Assembly: GCA_963576725.1 (NCBI GenBank)
Contig: OY755241.1
Span: forward strand, 3,414,062-3,478,061
DNA length: 64,000 bases
Direction of reading: 5' to 3'
Origin: Azorinus chamasolen
Taxonomy: Eukaryota > Mollusca > Bivalvia > Cardiida > Solecurtidae
Position 1 is the stretch's first letter, and every line of letters begins with the position of its first letter. The notes under the pieces are model-generated. The model searched no databases and was not told where the DNA came from. It saw only the letters and a program-made list of their open reading frames with translations. Shown in pieces: positions 12,725 through 24,943 of this stretch. Position numbers and translations under genes: made by a program.

Positions 12725-12870
12725 AGAAACTGCAGAATCATTTCTATATTATACCATAAGCAAACAGAGCAAACTATGATCAGATGGCTCCTGCAGGGGC
12801 TGTTAGGTCTGGGTCTACACTGTTTGCAATAGGCATAGAATGGCGTATTTATGGTCGAAGAAAGGGTTAA
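12725..12870. mobile_element. MITE-1 fragment
   Basis: The half with GCAAACAGAG ... GATCAGATGGCTCC ... CTACACTGTTTGC and the terminal AGAAAGGGTTAA is present. The other terminus is missing. It belongs to the palindromic TTAACCC/GGGTTAA family that is abundant from 53 to 64 kb. Confidence 0.65.
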
Positions 12871-12930
12871 AGATGCAGCTTCATGGGATGCAGAAGCACA
12901 CCAACAACCAAGTCTTCATCTCTACTAGTT

Positions 12931-13022
12931 CAAGCTTTATAGCAAATTTTAGATTTATGGAGAAAATACCTTTGACCAAGCTTTATAGCAAATTTTAGAT
13001 TTATGGAGAAAATACCTTTGAC
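12931..13022. repeat. 46 bp perfect tandem duplication
   Basis: The 46 bp unit starting CAAGCTTTATAGC at 12931 is repeated without change from 12977. Recent local duplication. Confidence 0.95.
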
Positions 13023-14016
13023 CTTGACTATAAATCACTTAACTACTGAATAGTCATGGCCAAAATGGTTATAATGAAATATGGAAGGTGAAACTTAGCC
13101 ATTTTAGAAACTAAATAAACGTCTGATCTGGATCTACTAGGTTTTTCAGTGCATGAAAGGGCGTTTATATGAGGGCATTGTTTAATCCACCCAGCTTTAT
13201 GAGATGCATGAGCAAGTAGAATATTAAGTATTTGGTCTCTACTGGTTCAAAATGAATAGCCAATGTTACGACTGCAGTTAAAGTTACAGGAAAATGACAC
13301 TCGACCTTTGAGCATGACCAGGTACCACTTAAAAGATTAAATGTTATGAGATGCATATGCATGTTGAATGCCAAATATAAAGTCTCTATCTGTACCAAAG
13401 TCAAAAGTAATTGACAACATTATCTGCATACAATGAATCAGACTCTACTGGTTTACCAATACCAAACAATCATGTGTATATATGCCATTATTACTAAATC
13501 AGCTAATAAATATTCATGTCATTATTTCAAACATGAATTTTCAACAGGGAGATGTGACTATGACTGATACAGGTGGTATATTAAACTACTTAAATTTTTT
13601 AATGTTCCCATACTAGCAAAGTTAAAAGAAATCATTTGACATAATTCTACCAAACTATTTTAATTTTGTAGCAATGCTTACAAATTTCATGAATATACTT
13701 TTAATAATAAAAAGTTATGACATTTTAGTCCATCAGGGTCAAAATATTTAAATACCAGAGAGTTTAACCAAACTTCAAATGTCATAACTTTTATTTTTAA
13801 TCTTCAGAACATTTTGAAAGGGAAATCCGTTCTGAAAGCCCTTGTTTAGACTTTTCATTCTGGAATAAGATAATATAATCTTGAGGGCACTTTATTTATT
13901 TAAAAGTACTTGTGAATAAACAAAAACATCTGGATGTAGAGACGAGTTTAAGTGTACAAATAACAAAACTACATGTATGTTCTTTGAATAATAATTGTTG
14001 CCCAGTATATCCAGGT
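13023..14016. other. non-coding, one A/T-rich hairpin
   Basis: No gene seen. An inverted repeat pairs AAAAAGTTATGACATTT (13708-13724) with AAATGTCATAACTTTTA (about 13776-13793), with a loop of ~50 nt; it may be a small fold-back insertion. Confidence 0.4.
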
Positions 14017-14105
14017 TAACCCTTTCACTCATATAAAATCAAATGCTTTTCACATCTCCATAAGAGCCGTCTGATCAAGGTCTGCTCTGAAAATGCGTAT
14101 GACAA
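14017..14105. mobile_element. diverged MITE-1 fragment
   Basis: TTAACCCTTTCACTCAT at the left, then GAGCCGTCTGATCAAGG and CTGCTCTG. A shortened relic of the MITE-1 family. Confidence 0.5.
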
Positions 14106-14107
14106 AC

Positions 14108-14624
14108 AATATATATTTATACAGGAGAAACTGTGATTCAGGACAATTGACAATTCTCCTAGGACAGATTGCGATTGCAATCTCTCCTAGGACAGCCTCT
14201 GATCCTAATACATCCTAAGGACAATCGACGATTCTAATAGTACAGAATCTGATCAGTCTGTCAGAGGACAAAATGTAATTCTGTCATGGAAATTCATGAT
14301 TCTACTGTAAAAAGTACTACAATGTATTACTTTTAGATATGACACTTTAATTCTTCTAGGAAAATCTACAATTCTACTAGAAGAATTTATAATTAGTGTT
14401 TTATATGACACTTTAACTCTACAAAGAAAATCTACAATTCTACTGGAAGAATATATTATTTTAATATCACAAGTCTATATTCAAAACATGACAAACAAAA
14501 CATGATTATGAATGATTTTAAAATAGGATTGGAGTTTGTTCTAGGAGAGACTGCTATCGCAATGTGTCCCAGGAGAATCAGTGATTGTCCTGAATTTCAA
14601 TTTCCACTGTAACATATATAAATA
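14108..14624. mobile_element. fold-back element, ~90 bp arms
   Basis: The left arm (~14108-14197) with TTCAGGACAATTGACAATTC and GATTGCGATTGCAATCTC is matched inverted by the right arm (~14530-14624) with GAATCAGTGATTGTCCTGAA. The interior has repeated 'AATTCTACTGGAAGAAT'-type segments. There is no coding content. A non-autonomous DNA transposon is the likely class; no clear target duplication is seen. Confidence 0.55.
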
Positions 14625-17600
14625 AGTGATAAAGCAATAGGCGGCTATTTATCCGCATTTCCCTCTCGGTAGCCTCAAACTATGTAGGCCCCATGACTAG
14701 ATAAGCTTTCTGATGGGTGATTTATGGTAAACCGGCAATGAAATCAGTTTCTTTAATTGATCGGATGAAAGAAAGTGGGTGGAGCTTAGTGGAAAATATC
14801 ACACATATTATAAGTTTTCCACTGGATATAAATTTGATTGAAAGCTATAGATAATTATAAGATTACGCAACACAATTGGGGTCTTTCTATTCCTTTTCAT
14901 GTTTTTGACAGATGCAAATTTAAAGAAGTCGGCTTTTTCAAACAACCATTACTTCTGTAATTTATGTCCGAATTTTACGCGGTTTGAGGCATATCAAAGA
15001 GCATTGTCTCAGCCAGGAGTCCCTGTCACAGTTTTTTTATATCTTGCTTCGGTCGTCTAAAATCAAAAGAAACGTAGCGGGAGGCAGACATTTTGGGGTC
15101 TTAAACTAAAATATTGCGTAACTCCCAAACGGAAAGTTTTATCAAAAATCTGTGACACAGTTCCCTGGATATGCTAATGATTCACACATTGGCCAATTAC
15201 AATAAGTTTAGTCCAAAAGATAACTTTGTAAAGGCTGTTTGAAAGAATTCAAACCGGCACATTTAAATAGATTTCAAATGTCGGTTTTGATAGGAGTATC
15301 GATGTTTCTGATAAATAATCAAATACATTAATATAACTAACCAACTAGGCTTAGAAAAAATGACTCTAGGTAGTTTTAAATATGATTTTTTCTATATCTG
15401 GGGCTAAACTATCTCGCCACCTTAAGTAGATACATGTTTAAAAGATTATAATAGTTTGACCATGTTTAATCAAAACTGTTCCAAGATAATTATTCATTGT
15501 AGCTATGTATTCCAGAGCTTTATATTTAGCTATTATTTTGTTTTTAATGATCATTTTTATATTATTGAGAGTTTTCCTTTTCTTTTTTGGTCATGTATAC
15601 CGCTGCACCGTGCTTTGTCTCTACATTCCAGTAAAATAGTCATGTCAGCCACTGCATAGGAATGATTTAAATCGAACAGGTATATCTTCCCATTCATAGA
15701 ACTATTATATTTTCCGAATTTCCAACACTGCTGAACGTTTGTCAAAAATAATTGTGTTTCTGGACATGATCAAAGCATATCTTGAATTGTTTCTATTTCA
15801 CCAAAGTCTCTGCAATTAGAAAGATTTGAGATTTTGATGTTAAAAAGGTACTTTTGTGTTTAAAGAATTCTATGGTGTGTGCGATACTGAAACCATCTTA
15901 TATCTGGACTGGTGTTGTACTTACTTAAATACAGAATTGTATTTTTTTTCTTTCCAATCTTCATTTTAAAACTGAAAATTAGGTTCCAACTTGTCACTGC
16001 AGTACCGGTAGGGTTTTCATTATTGTTTTTAATAGTATGTTATATAAAAAAAAAAGACCAGTGCTGAACCTTTTGAAGTTACTCTGATTCACATCTGGTT
16101 CAATACTGTTTGCAAAATTTATAAATACCAGTTAGCTTTCTTAGCAGGCAAAGGGTTAACAAAAGAATTATTTTAAATTTATTTGAGTTGTACCACTGGA
16201 ATTTTGATTATATAGTGTGTTGTACTTTCTAATTGGAGGGGGCTATACTTTTTGTATACAGTAGTAGGTGTACATGTCCAAATATTCGGAGTAAATACAA
16301 GAGTACTAATTGGTCACGATATTCAGGTGTAATGGTCCTAAGGGGCAAATCTGTCTCAGAGGTGGGTTCAATATGTAGATACTTTTTCATAAAATTACTT
16401 CCTTTCTACTATAGAAGTTGAATAAAACCGGAGACACGTGCTACATGTATATGTCTTTGATAGGACATGAATGATTTTAATCCTTTACGGTTTATCTGTT
16501 CAATATTTATTAAAGATGTACTATGCGCATTTTTCATATTAATTAACACCAGAAGCTGTACACATATACATGCAATGAAAATAATGCTTACAACTCATTT
16601 TCCGACATGACATATTTGATCAGCTAAATATTATCGCTATCCGAATACTGCTAAATTCTTTAAAAGGAGCCTCCTTTTTAAAAACGGGGATTTTGTACGG
16701 AAATCAGCGGACATCTTCGAATGACTTCTTCAAGTTCTGAATGACTCCGATTCTATAAAATTTCAGCACAACGCTTTGAATATTAAATAGATTGTTACCA
16801 TATGTACAATTGCTGATACTGGTTGTTGGCTTACATAATACATATACAATTATACATCGAATGATTGTTTCCGGTATGTAAATTTAAATCTTACGACAGA
16901 TTCCGACCAATGGTGAAGGCTGTTTTGTTGGTCTCCGTAGCAATCCATTTTTCTATATTTCTTTCGACACAAACAACCATTTACTGACCGTGCTATTTTA
17001 CAGTTTAGCGTTAAATAAGTGTTAAGGTACACAAAGATGCCCGACGCATGCTTGGACTCAGACATGGACCCCCCCCCCCCCCCACCCCCCAAAAAAAAAA
17101 ATTGTGATCGAAGTTTGTTCAACTAGCCTAAAACTATCTATTTGAACCTTAAACCACTCCGAAAAAAACCCAAGAAAAGCACGACCCGGAAAAAAAAATT
17201 CCTTTCGGGTCTCGCATATATGTATATATGAGGTACCTAACTACGTCAGATCAGCGGCGGAAAATACAACAGTCATGTTTTTCAAAGTCTTACAGCAAAG
17301 CCAATTCAACACCGATTTCAATCATTTTGGTCTCGATCCGTTCCAAATTCCATATATTAAGCGGCACAGTTAGTGCTTTCCTTAAATAATGCTCGGTCTT
17401 GTCGCTGCAAGACCGTGAATTTGAAAAAAACGCTAGAGCGAAACGATGTGACTCCCGCCAGGATGCATAGAAGTATATAGGGGGATCTGTATTCGTTTAA
17501 CTTTTCAACAAAAAAGCGAATTATGCTGAAACACATTCGAAAAACATTCAACTCGCCGCAGTTAAAACGGTGTTGGCTATTTCCAGTCTGCTACGAGACG

Positions 17601-17834
17601 CCAGTTTTCTTTCTCCTACTTTCGTTTTGAACAGAGATGGCCATTTCGCTGTGGCCCGGAAGTAGTCAATTTGCATATCTAATAGTTTATGAGCCAGGTC
17701 AAGGCAAAATGGTCACATCCGTTCAAAAAGAAAGTTAACCGTTATTGCAGTGAAATGTAGCACATTGTTTCCCAGAACTAGACTTTCGTATGGCATTATG
17801 ACTTATTAGTCTATACAAATTCATTAAATAGCGT
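14625..17834. other. no gene recognised
   Basis: About 3.2 kb without a convincing coding frame. Short open frames at 15456-15659, 16233-16421 and 16850-17122 have no motif and no splice context. A C-run followed by an A-run sits at ~17069-17100. No repeat could be assigned with confidence. Confidence 0.35.
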
Positions 17835-18349
17835 TCACAAAACAAATGCACGCAATCCGAAATTACAAAAAGTACAAAAATGAGTCATGCAGGAAGCACC
17901 ACACACAGAACAAACAGTCGCCCGAACAGCAACACAAGGAAACAGCAAATGTTCATAACTATAAAAACACCAAGAGACACACAAAGACAAAACAAACATA
18001 CAATAGCGGGAAGATGGAAGTACCACCTTGGAACGGTCAGTGACAAAAGTCACTGGGGGGTTTAACCAGTTTATGGGCGCCCAACCTCACACTTATTCCA
18101 TCCCCACCCTAAAAGACAAACAGTGTAAATAAACGTATCCCCTCTCCGACTAATCTACAACAACCGCGATGGCAAATACAGTGGAAAAGTGCATGTATAA
18201 CGAAAACATTTAAGTGAACAAACTGTATCCACATATCGCTAGTGTACTCAATGATTGAGCTGCAAACGGAGTAACTGTAGAAAAGTAATAAAGGGTACGA
18301 CAAAAACGAAATAGTACAGAAATCCGACATTCTCCTTCCGTTTCTGGAT
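17835..18349 (-). repeat. 3' tail of Penelope-like element
   Basis: Non-coding stretch downstream (minus sense) of the reverse transcriptase at 18350-19289. It shares blocks with 33180-33770: CCTTGGAACGGTCAGTGACA, AACCTCACACTTAT and GTGTAAATAAA. It contains the small hairpin AGTGAC-aaaa-GTCACT. Because the same tail occurs elsewhere with almost no coding sequence, it is probably the 3' untranslated region of a repeated element. Confidence 0.6.
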
Positions 18350-19289
18350 TTAAGAGGTCGCCTTCATAGAGTACTTAACCTTTCTTGTTGGCGTACATGC
18401 AAAGAGGCCAGCGTGATTGCCAACTGTAAAAGGGTTGACAACCAAACATGCAGTATGTTGTAGTACTACAGGATCATATCCCTTTTTAATGAATTTTTTA
18501 ACATATTTGAGAAAATGGGTATGTCCAATAATTTTACGAAGTTTGTAAATCACATCACCATAAAATTCAGGGTTTGAAATACCGTGTCGCAGAAGCGCCT
18601 TGAGATTACATTGATACTTTCCAATAAGTGAGAGATTTCGATAGTAAAATTTAGAGAAAGTTTTTCTTAGTTTATGGTATCTATATCCTTGCTTAAGCAG
18701 TTTTTCAGTTAAAATGAGATTTCGACTGTTAAAATCGTCAGTAGATGAACAAGCTCTAGCAAAACGAATAAGTTGAGATATATAAACCCCGTAAGATGGA
18801 GCACGGGGAACATCCCCGTCAAGATGAGGAAAATTTACAATATTAAAATCAAAATCATCTCTTTTGTCATATATTTTAGAAGAAATCATTCCATTATCAA
18901 TTTTAAGGTCCAGATCAAGAAACGCTGCATAATTGTCGGACGGGTTAGCTTTATTCAATTTGAGTTATTTAGGATAAATTGTAGGAATCAGAGCATCAAA
19001 GAAAGGGTTATCTAAGTTAAAAATATCATCCAAATATCGAACAAGTTTCATTGAAGGCTTTTATAACATCTTCTTGTGATTGAGGATTCAAACGCAACAT
19101 GAAATCTCTCTCATAGCAGTACAAAAACAAATCTGCAACAAGTGGTGCACAATTCGTACCCATAGGAATACCAATTACCTGACGGTATATAGTATTCCCA
19201 TAACGTACAAATATGTTACGTACATAGCTAGGCTTTAGCAGGTGTCTGCTAAATTGCACTATATATACTAAAACGACACTGTACGTCAC
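18350..19289 (-). pseudogene. Penelope-like reverse transcriptase remnant
   Basis: Read on the minus strand. The upstream frame (19289-19026) holds the RT block 'VIGIPMGTNCAPLVADLF', corresponding to the G-x-PMG segment of the palm in Penelope-like and related RTs. An extra base then shifts the frame just before the catalytic YLDD-type motif, and one in-frame stop follows near 18960. The downstream frame (18958-18350) has 'FLDLDL', 'KIYDKRDDFDF' and 'SYGVYISQLIRFAR', typical of the region after the palm in this RT group. The N-terminal part is absent, so it is 5'-truncated. An intact copy would make cDNA by target priming. No GIY-YIG nuclease is visible. The clade assignment is by recollection of motifs and is moderate. 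Confidence 0.65.
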
Positions 19290-19570
19290 GTTTCAGAGGG
19301 AAAGCAGCCGCACCAGCATGTTGGATATGGATCGGACGCCGACGTGCTCGGCGCACGATCTAGATCCGGCGTGTGTTGTTTGTGTTTTCTTTCCGTAGTA
19401 AACCTTGTTGCATTAACTCAAAATGAATGCGACTGTCTCCCTAATTTGCACTATATATAGTGAAACGCAACTGTACGTAACGTTTTAGTGAGAAGCAGTC
19501 GCATTAAACGTGTTTGATATGGATTGGACACCGACGTACTCTGCGCCCGATCTAGATCCAGCATGTTGGA
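19253..19570. repeat. two ~122 bp direct repeats, ~192 bp apart
   Basis: TTGCACTATATATA at 19254 recurs as TTGCACTATATATA at 19446. Similarity continues through GATATGGAT and CCGACGT to GATCTAGATCC (ends ~19374 and ~19570). The first copy starts where RT similarity stops. It could be a pseudo-LTR of the Penelope-like element or an unrelated duplication. Confidence 0.6.
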
Positions 19571-20640
19571 CAAATATAGCACGCCTTTTTGTATTGGGTC
19601 TAGGTCTAGGTCTAATTTCTGTACCAGGCACATAGCATTACGACATACACATGTTAAAAATACTAAATTCCTAAAAACCCTTATCGAGGGAAACCAGCGG
19701 TTAGGTTGTACTATTTATAGAACTCGAAAGTCCGTTATATCTATTTATATGTAAGACGCTATTTTTAGAAGGATTACCGCCCGCTAGCTATCGCTTGTAT
19801 CATGTGACTAATTATACATGAAAATGTACAAAGAACTATGTCCTACCTAAGTCGTGTCTCCATTTTTCGTTTCGTTAGAGACAGACTAACGGGTAACCCT
19901 GATCATAATTTAGGAAGTGATACTTCTAGACATTTTGTATAATTATATTTTTTCTTGTTGAACTGATAGTTCTCGTGGTTCTTCTCAAAATGTCTTTCGT
20001 TGGAGAAAGACCTAAAGAGCGGTCAGCCCAGGTAGCCTATGATACGTTGATTTCGCTCTTTTTACGCGGCATAATATTTATGTTAGTATAGCTTTCCATT
20101 CACCGTAAAGGTATAAAGAAGCAGTATGGATCAGGATCATAGTATGCTTTAGAGGTCTATAAACCGGGTCTACACTGCTTATCCTGCCACATGAAACCAT
20201 GTCATACTGATTTTGAAGTTATTTAGCCTATCCCAATATAGTTATATAGTACATTTGCCGTATTTCCTAATTAATGTACAAACGGTATGGATCCTAAGCG
20301 GAGAACACACGGGAAGTCTCTGGCCTGGATCTACACAGGTTGTATAAGTGCGAATGCACAGATAGTAGACAAGTAACCTCCACCTCATAGTATTTGAGTC
20401 GAGTATGTACGGCAAAAGTAGATACATGTCTAATAAGCTTGCTTATAGGCCTAATGCAAGTTTTGCCTGTTTTGTCTTGTAATGCTCTCCTGTACATATG
20501 GTTATATGCACCGTTTATTGTATTATTCTATAGCATTGTATTATTATGTAATATACTTTGCATCACCTGTCTGTCACACGATAGGAATTTTCAACAGAAA
20601 GACGAAGGTGTAGATGCAGATGAGAAAACCCCATAGGAGA
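19571..20640. other. no gene recognised
   Basis: No supported coding region. Weak traces of MITE-1-like core (GGATCAGGATC, CCGGGTCTACACTGCTT) occur at ~20127-20185 but are too diverged to delimit. Confidence 0.3.
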
Positions 20641-20654
20641 CCTTCATATCGGAA

Positions 20655-20945
20655 TGTACAACATACTAGATCCAGATCAAACGGCTGCTGTAGGAGACGT
20701 CTGATCTGGATCTGCTTTGCTGTTCAAGATATAGGACTGATTCAACAGTTTTTACGAAGCAAACACTTCCTTTGGAAATAGTTCGCGGTAATCGATAGCC
20801 ATGTTACATTTACTGTATTGGCATACTCTTAAATATCGGTTAACCTTTACCGTCAAATAGATGTTTGTTTTTTACACATCTACATACGGAGTAGACCCAG
20901 ACTAGACGGCTACTAAACAGCCGTCTTATAGGGTCTGATCTACCT
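20655..20945. mobile_element. two MITE-1 core relics
   Basis: First relic ~20665-20725: GATCCAGATCAAACGGCTGC ... GACGTCTGATCTGGATCTGC. Second ~20888-20942: GTAGACCCAGACTAGACGGC ... GCCGTCTTATAGGGTCTGATC. Both retain the central palindrome; termini are lost or diverged. Confidence 0.55.
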
Positions 20946-21834
20946 GTTAGCGAATAGTCCCAGGAAAAGAGGTTGGTTTTTTTTGGTTTGTTTTTGTTGT
21001 TTTTTTCTGTGTGATTTTTCTCTTCTGTTTCTTCTCCTGCTTCTTATATAAACATCGTCTGGATCAAAACCGTTTTTGTCTTTTGACATAATTCTTAGAT
21101 ATTTGACACGTGGGTGTATAATCACGAGGCAAAGTGTCTGACATGAACCAAACTGAACTATATTCAACCTTGACTTTTGATCTCAATGACATTTTGACAT
21201 TGAACATCAGGGTCAAATATATGTATCTTAAATAAGACGCCATTGTCATGCCTAAACCTTATTTTGTTCTTTTATTTAGGCCTCACACATGTGGCATGTG
21301 AATGTATCGTGACGGATCTTAGTGTGATATAACAGAATAACTTTCAAGTGGCATTGACCTTGGACTAGAAGGTCAATTTTAATCTTTAAATACGAAAGTA
21401 CGTTGGATTTGGATCGAAAGATCTGGATCGAAAGTTAGTTGTCTGTTGACCTAAGCCTTAAATATGTGTGTGATTTTATAGCAATTAATTTGATTAATTT
21501 TGATGAGCTCGATAAGCTCGCTGATATGTTCATAGATATGCTGCATACATTACAAATCTATAAAAAAAAACATCAGATTTATTTATAAACAATGCAGCAA
21601 CATGGTAAACACTAGACTTAAAAATAATACTTAATTGGGAATTTACTTGTATTATAATCTTTGAATATTTTTTCAGAGTATTTTGACTGTGTGATTTCTG
21701 CCATTGAATTTCTTTGGTGAAATGTTTGTGAGTGATTACTATGTATTTGTGTTTTATGCTATTACCTTTTTTGTTTATCTTACTGCCAAGGTCAAGGACA
21801 CAACTATTTTTCTGCACATTAATGTATGGTTCCC
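20946..21834. other. no gene recognised
   Basis: T-rich stretch near 20975-21010. The open frames here lack recognisable motifs. The 5' end of the LINE that follows cannot be placed exactly. Confidence 0.3.
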
Positions 21835-22560
21835 CTTTCAACAAAACTGGAAATGGAGTCTAGGAATCCTGTCTCTGAATTGTAGAGGGTTGCACGGTAA
21901 ACAGAAAAGACTGAATGTTTTCCATCATCTCAAATCCCTAAAATATGATACATTCTGTCTTCAAGACACCCATTTTACTCAAGATCTATACAAAACTGTT
22001 TATACAGAATGGGGATCTGAAGTTTACTTAAGTTGTAATTCCTCAAATAGCCGGGGAGTAGCAGTGCTTTTTAGAAAATGTGATTTTAAGATACATAATG
22101 AAATAATTGATCCGTATGGGAATTATGTTTTACTTGATTTAAGTGTACAAGATGTTTAGATTTACTCTAGTATCGATATATGGACCAAATAGTGATACAC
22201 CGTCTTTTTATAATAACATTTTTGAAATCATAGATAGCATCGGGAATATGACATATGTAATCTGCGGAGATTTTAATTTAGTTTTGATCCAGATCTAGAC
22301 TATCATAATTATAAACATGTAAACAACAGGAAATCACGAGAAGTTCTTTTAAATCACATTACAAATAGGGAGTTAATAGATCCTTTTCGGGAAATGAATC
22401 CAGAAAAGAAACGTTATACTTGGAGAAAGCAAAAACCCATACAACAATCGTTTAGATTTTTTCCTTATTTCGCAACCCTTGTCTGTTTATTCTAGTAACT
22501 CCTCTATAGAACATAGTTTTCAATCAGACCACTCCATAATTACGGCAATGTTTCAATTTA
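21835..22560 (+). pseudogene. L1/Tx1-like LINE: endonuclease domain
   Basis: First domain of ORF2. The frame to 22159 starts with 'SLGILSLNCRGLHGKQKRL' (catalytic Asn block) and 'CLQDTHF', where the usual active-site residue is Glu (LQETH). The frame shifts near 22155; 'SIYGPNSD' and the 'CGDFNL' block follow in the second frame. A further single-base shift lies near 22285, and a third frame near 22450 leads to the 'SDHSII' block at ~22536. The domain order and motifs match apurinic-endonuclease-like LINE nucleases of the L1/Tx1 group. The copy cannot make an active enzyme because of at least three frame breaks. No ORF1 is identified upstream. Confidence 0.75.
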
Positions 22561-22922
22561 ACAATTTTGAACACAAGTCAGGACTTTGGAAACACAACAA
22601 TTCTTTACTTAAAGACTTAGAATATATTCAAACAATAAACAAGAAAATAGAAGATGTAATAGAACAATATGCATTACCAGTTTATAATAGAGAGTCAATT
22701 AAAGATATACCAAAACAGGAGATACAATTAAGCATAAGTGACCAATTATTCCTAGATATTTTGTTAATGGAGATAAGAGGTAAATCAATCTCATATGGTT
22801 CGTTTAAAAAAAGGCAAACAAAGGTCAGAGAAATAGAATTAATAAATACAATACGTGACTTAGAGCAAAACTTAGCGGAACACAATTTAGAAGAGCATTC
22901 ATTTTTAACCAAGGAATTAAGA
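22479..22922 (+). pseudogene. LINE ORF2 linker before the insertion
   Basis: Open frame from the endonuclease C-terminus ('SFQSDHSIITAMF') through the Lys/Glu-rich linker. It is cut at 22922 by the pearl-like element and resumes at 24944. Joining across the insertion restores the expected run into the 'MRGAVIRSKVKW' motif that precedes the RT in this LINE group. The frame running on into the element (to 23162) is read-through, not part of the protein. Confidence 0.75.
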
Positions 22923-24943
22923 ACTAGAACTATCACTAAAGGTGATGAATACCCCCACACGGCAGCCTTGATTGCAAATCCAAGTTTTGAACATGTAACA
23001 GGACCAAATAACAAAAATACCCAAAGTTCAAATAGAGAAAATTCTGTAATTTATGCCAAGTATCAAGTGAATCAGGTTGAAATTGAAGGAGGAGTTCAAA
23101 GTACAAGAATTTGCCTGCCAATTTCAAGGCCAAAGGTCAAGGTCAAGGTCACAGAGACCTGAAATTTGTGTCTTGCACATCTACTACTCCTGAGTAACAT
23201 TTATGCCAAGTATCAAGTGAATCAGGTTGAAAGTGAAGGAGGAGTTCGCCGTACAAGATTTTGCCTGCCAATTTTAAGACCAATTTCAAGGTCAAAGGTC
23301 AAGGTCACAGAGATTTTAAATTTGTGTCTTGCACATCTACTACTCCTGAGTAACATTTATGCCAAGTATCAAGTGAATCAGGTTGAAAGTGAAGGAGGAG
23401 TTAAAAGTACAAGATTTTGCCTGCCAATTTTAAGACCAATTTCAAGGCCAACGGTCAAGGTCAAGGTCACAGAGACCTGAAATTTGTGTCTTGCACATCT
23501 ACTACTCCTGAGTAACATTTATGCCAAGTATCAAGTGAATCAGGTTGAAATTGAAGGAGGAGTTCAAAGTACAAGATTTTGCCTGCCAATATCATGACCA
23601 ATTTCAAGGCCAAAGGTCAAGGTCACAGAGACCTGAAATTTGTGTCTTGCACATCTACTACTCCTGAGTAACATTTATGCCAAGTATCAAATGAATCAGG
23701 TTGAAAGTGAAGGAGGAGTTTGCCGTACAAGATTTTGCCTGCCAATTTTAAGACCAATTTCAAGGCCAAAGGTCAAGGTCACAGAGATTTTAAATTTGTG
23801 TCTTGCACATCTACTACTCCTGAGTAACATTTATGCCAAGTATCAAGTGAATCAGGTTGAAATTGAAGGAGGAGTTCAAAGTACAAGATTTTGCCTGCCA
23901 ATTTCAAGACCAATTTCAAGACCAAAGGTCAAAGGTCAAGGTCACAGAGACCTGAAATTTGTGTCTTGCACATCTACTACTCCTGAGTAACATTTATGCC
24001 AAGTATCAAGTGAATCAGGTTGAAATTGAAGGAGGAGTTCGCCGTACAAGATTTTGCCTGCCAATTTCAAGACCAATTTCAAGGCCAAAGGTCAAGGTCA
24101 AGGTCACAGAGACCTGAAATTTGTGTCTTGCACATCTACTACTCCTGAGTAACATTTATGCCAAGTATCAAGTGAATCAGGTTGAAAGTGAAGGAGGAGT
24201 TCGCCGTACAAGATTTTGCCTGCCAATTTCAAGACCAATTTCAAGGCCAAAGGTCAAGGTCAAGGTCACAGAGACCTGAAATTTGTGTCTTGCACATCTA
24301 CTACTCCTGAGTAACATTTATGCCAAGTATCAAGTGAATCAGGTTGAAAGTGAAGGAGGAGTTCAAAGTACAAGATTTTGCCTGCCAATTTCAAGACCAA
24401 TTTCAAGGCCAAAGGCCAAGGTCAAGGTCACAGAGACCTGAAATTTGTGTCTTGCACATCTACTACTCCTGAGTAACATTTATGCCAAGTATCAAGTGAA
24501 TCAGATTGAAAGTGAAGGAGGAGTTCGCCGTACAAGATTTTGCCTGCCAATTTCAAGACCAATTTCAATTGAAGGCCAAAGGTCAAGGTCAAGGTCACAG
24601 AGACCTGAAATTTGTGTCTTGCACATCTACTACTCCTGAGTAACATTTATGCCAAGTATCAAGTGAATCAGGTTGAAAGTGAAGGAGGAGTTCGCCGTAC
24701 AAGATACTGCCTGCCAATTTCAAGACCAATTTCAAGGCCAAAGGTCAAGGTCAAGGTCACAGAGACCTGAAATTTGTGTCTTGCACATCTACTACTCCTG
24801 ATTAACAATTATGCCAAGTGTCAAGTGAATCGGGTTGAAACTGAAGGAGGAGTTCGCCGTACAAGATTTTGCAGACAGACCGACCGACCGACCGACAGGC
24901 TGATTCCAGTATACCCCCCTCAAACTCTGTTTGTGGGGGTATA
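22923..24943. mobile_element. pearl-like element, family B, in LINE ORF2
   Basis: About 2.0 kb. The first ~85 bp match the left end at 4683 (ACTAGAACTATCAC..., ATACCCCCACAC). About 12 monomers follow, then GACC repeats (24873-24897) and the palindrome ATACCCCCCTC...TTTGTGGGGGTATA at the right end. The LINE reading frame on both sides defines the ends: host ...TTAAGA | AATATTAACG. The element therefore sits between A and A (T and T on the other strand) without a visible target duplication. Monomers are closely similar to those of the 8 kb copy. The cargo codes for nothing. Confidence 0.85.

Noticed and set aside
18773..19015. Plus-strand open frame at 18773-19015
   Set aside because: Antisense shadow of the Penelope-like RT.
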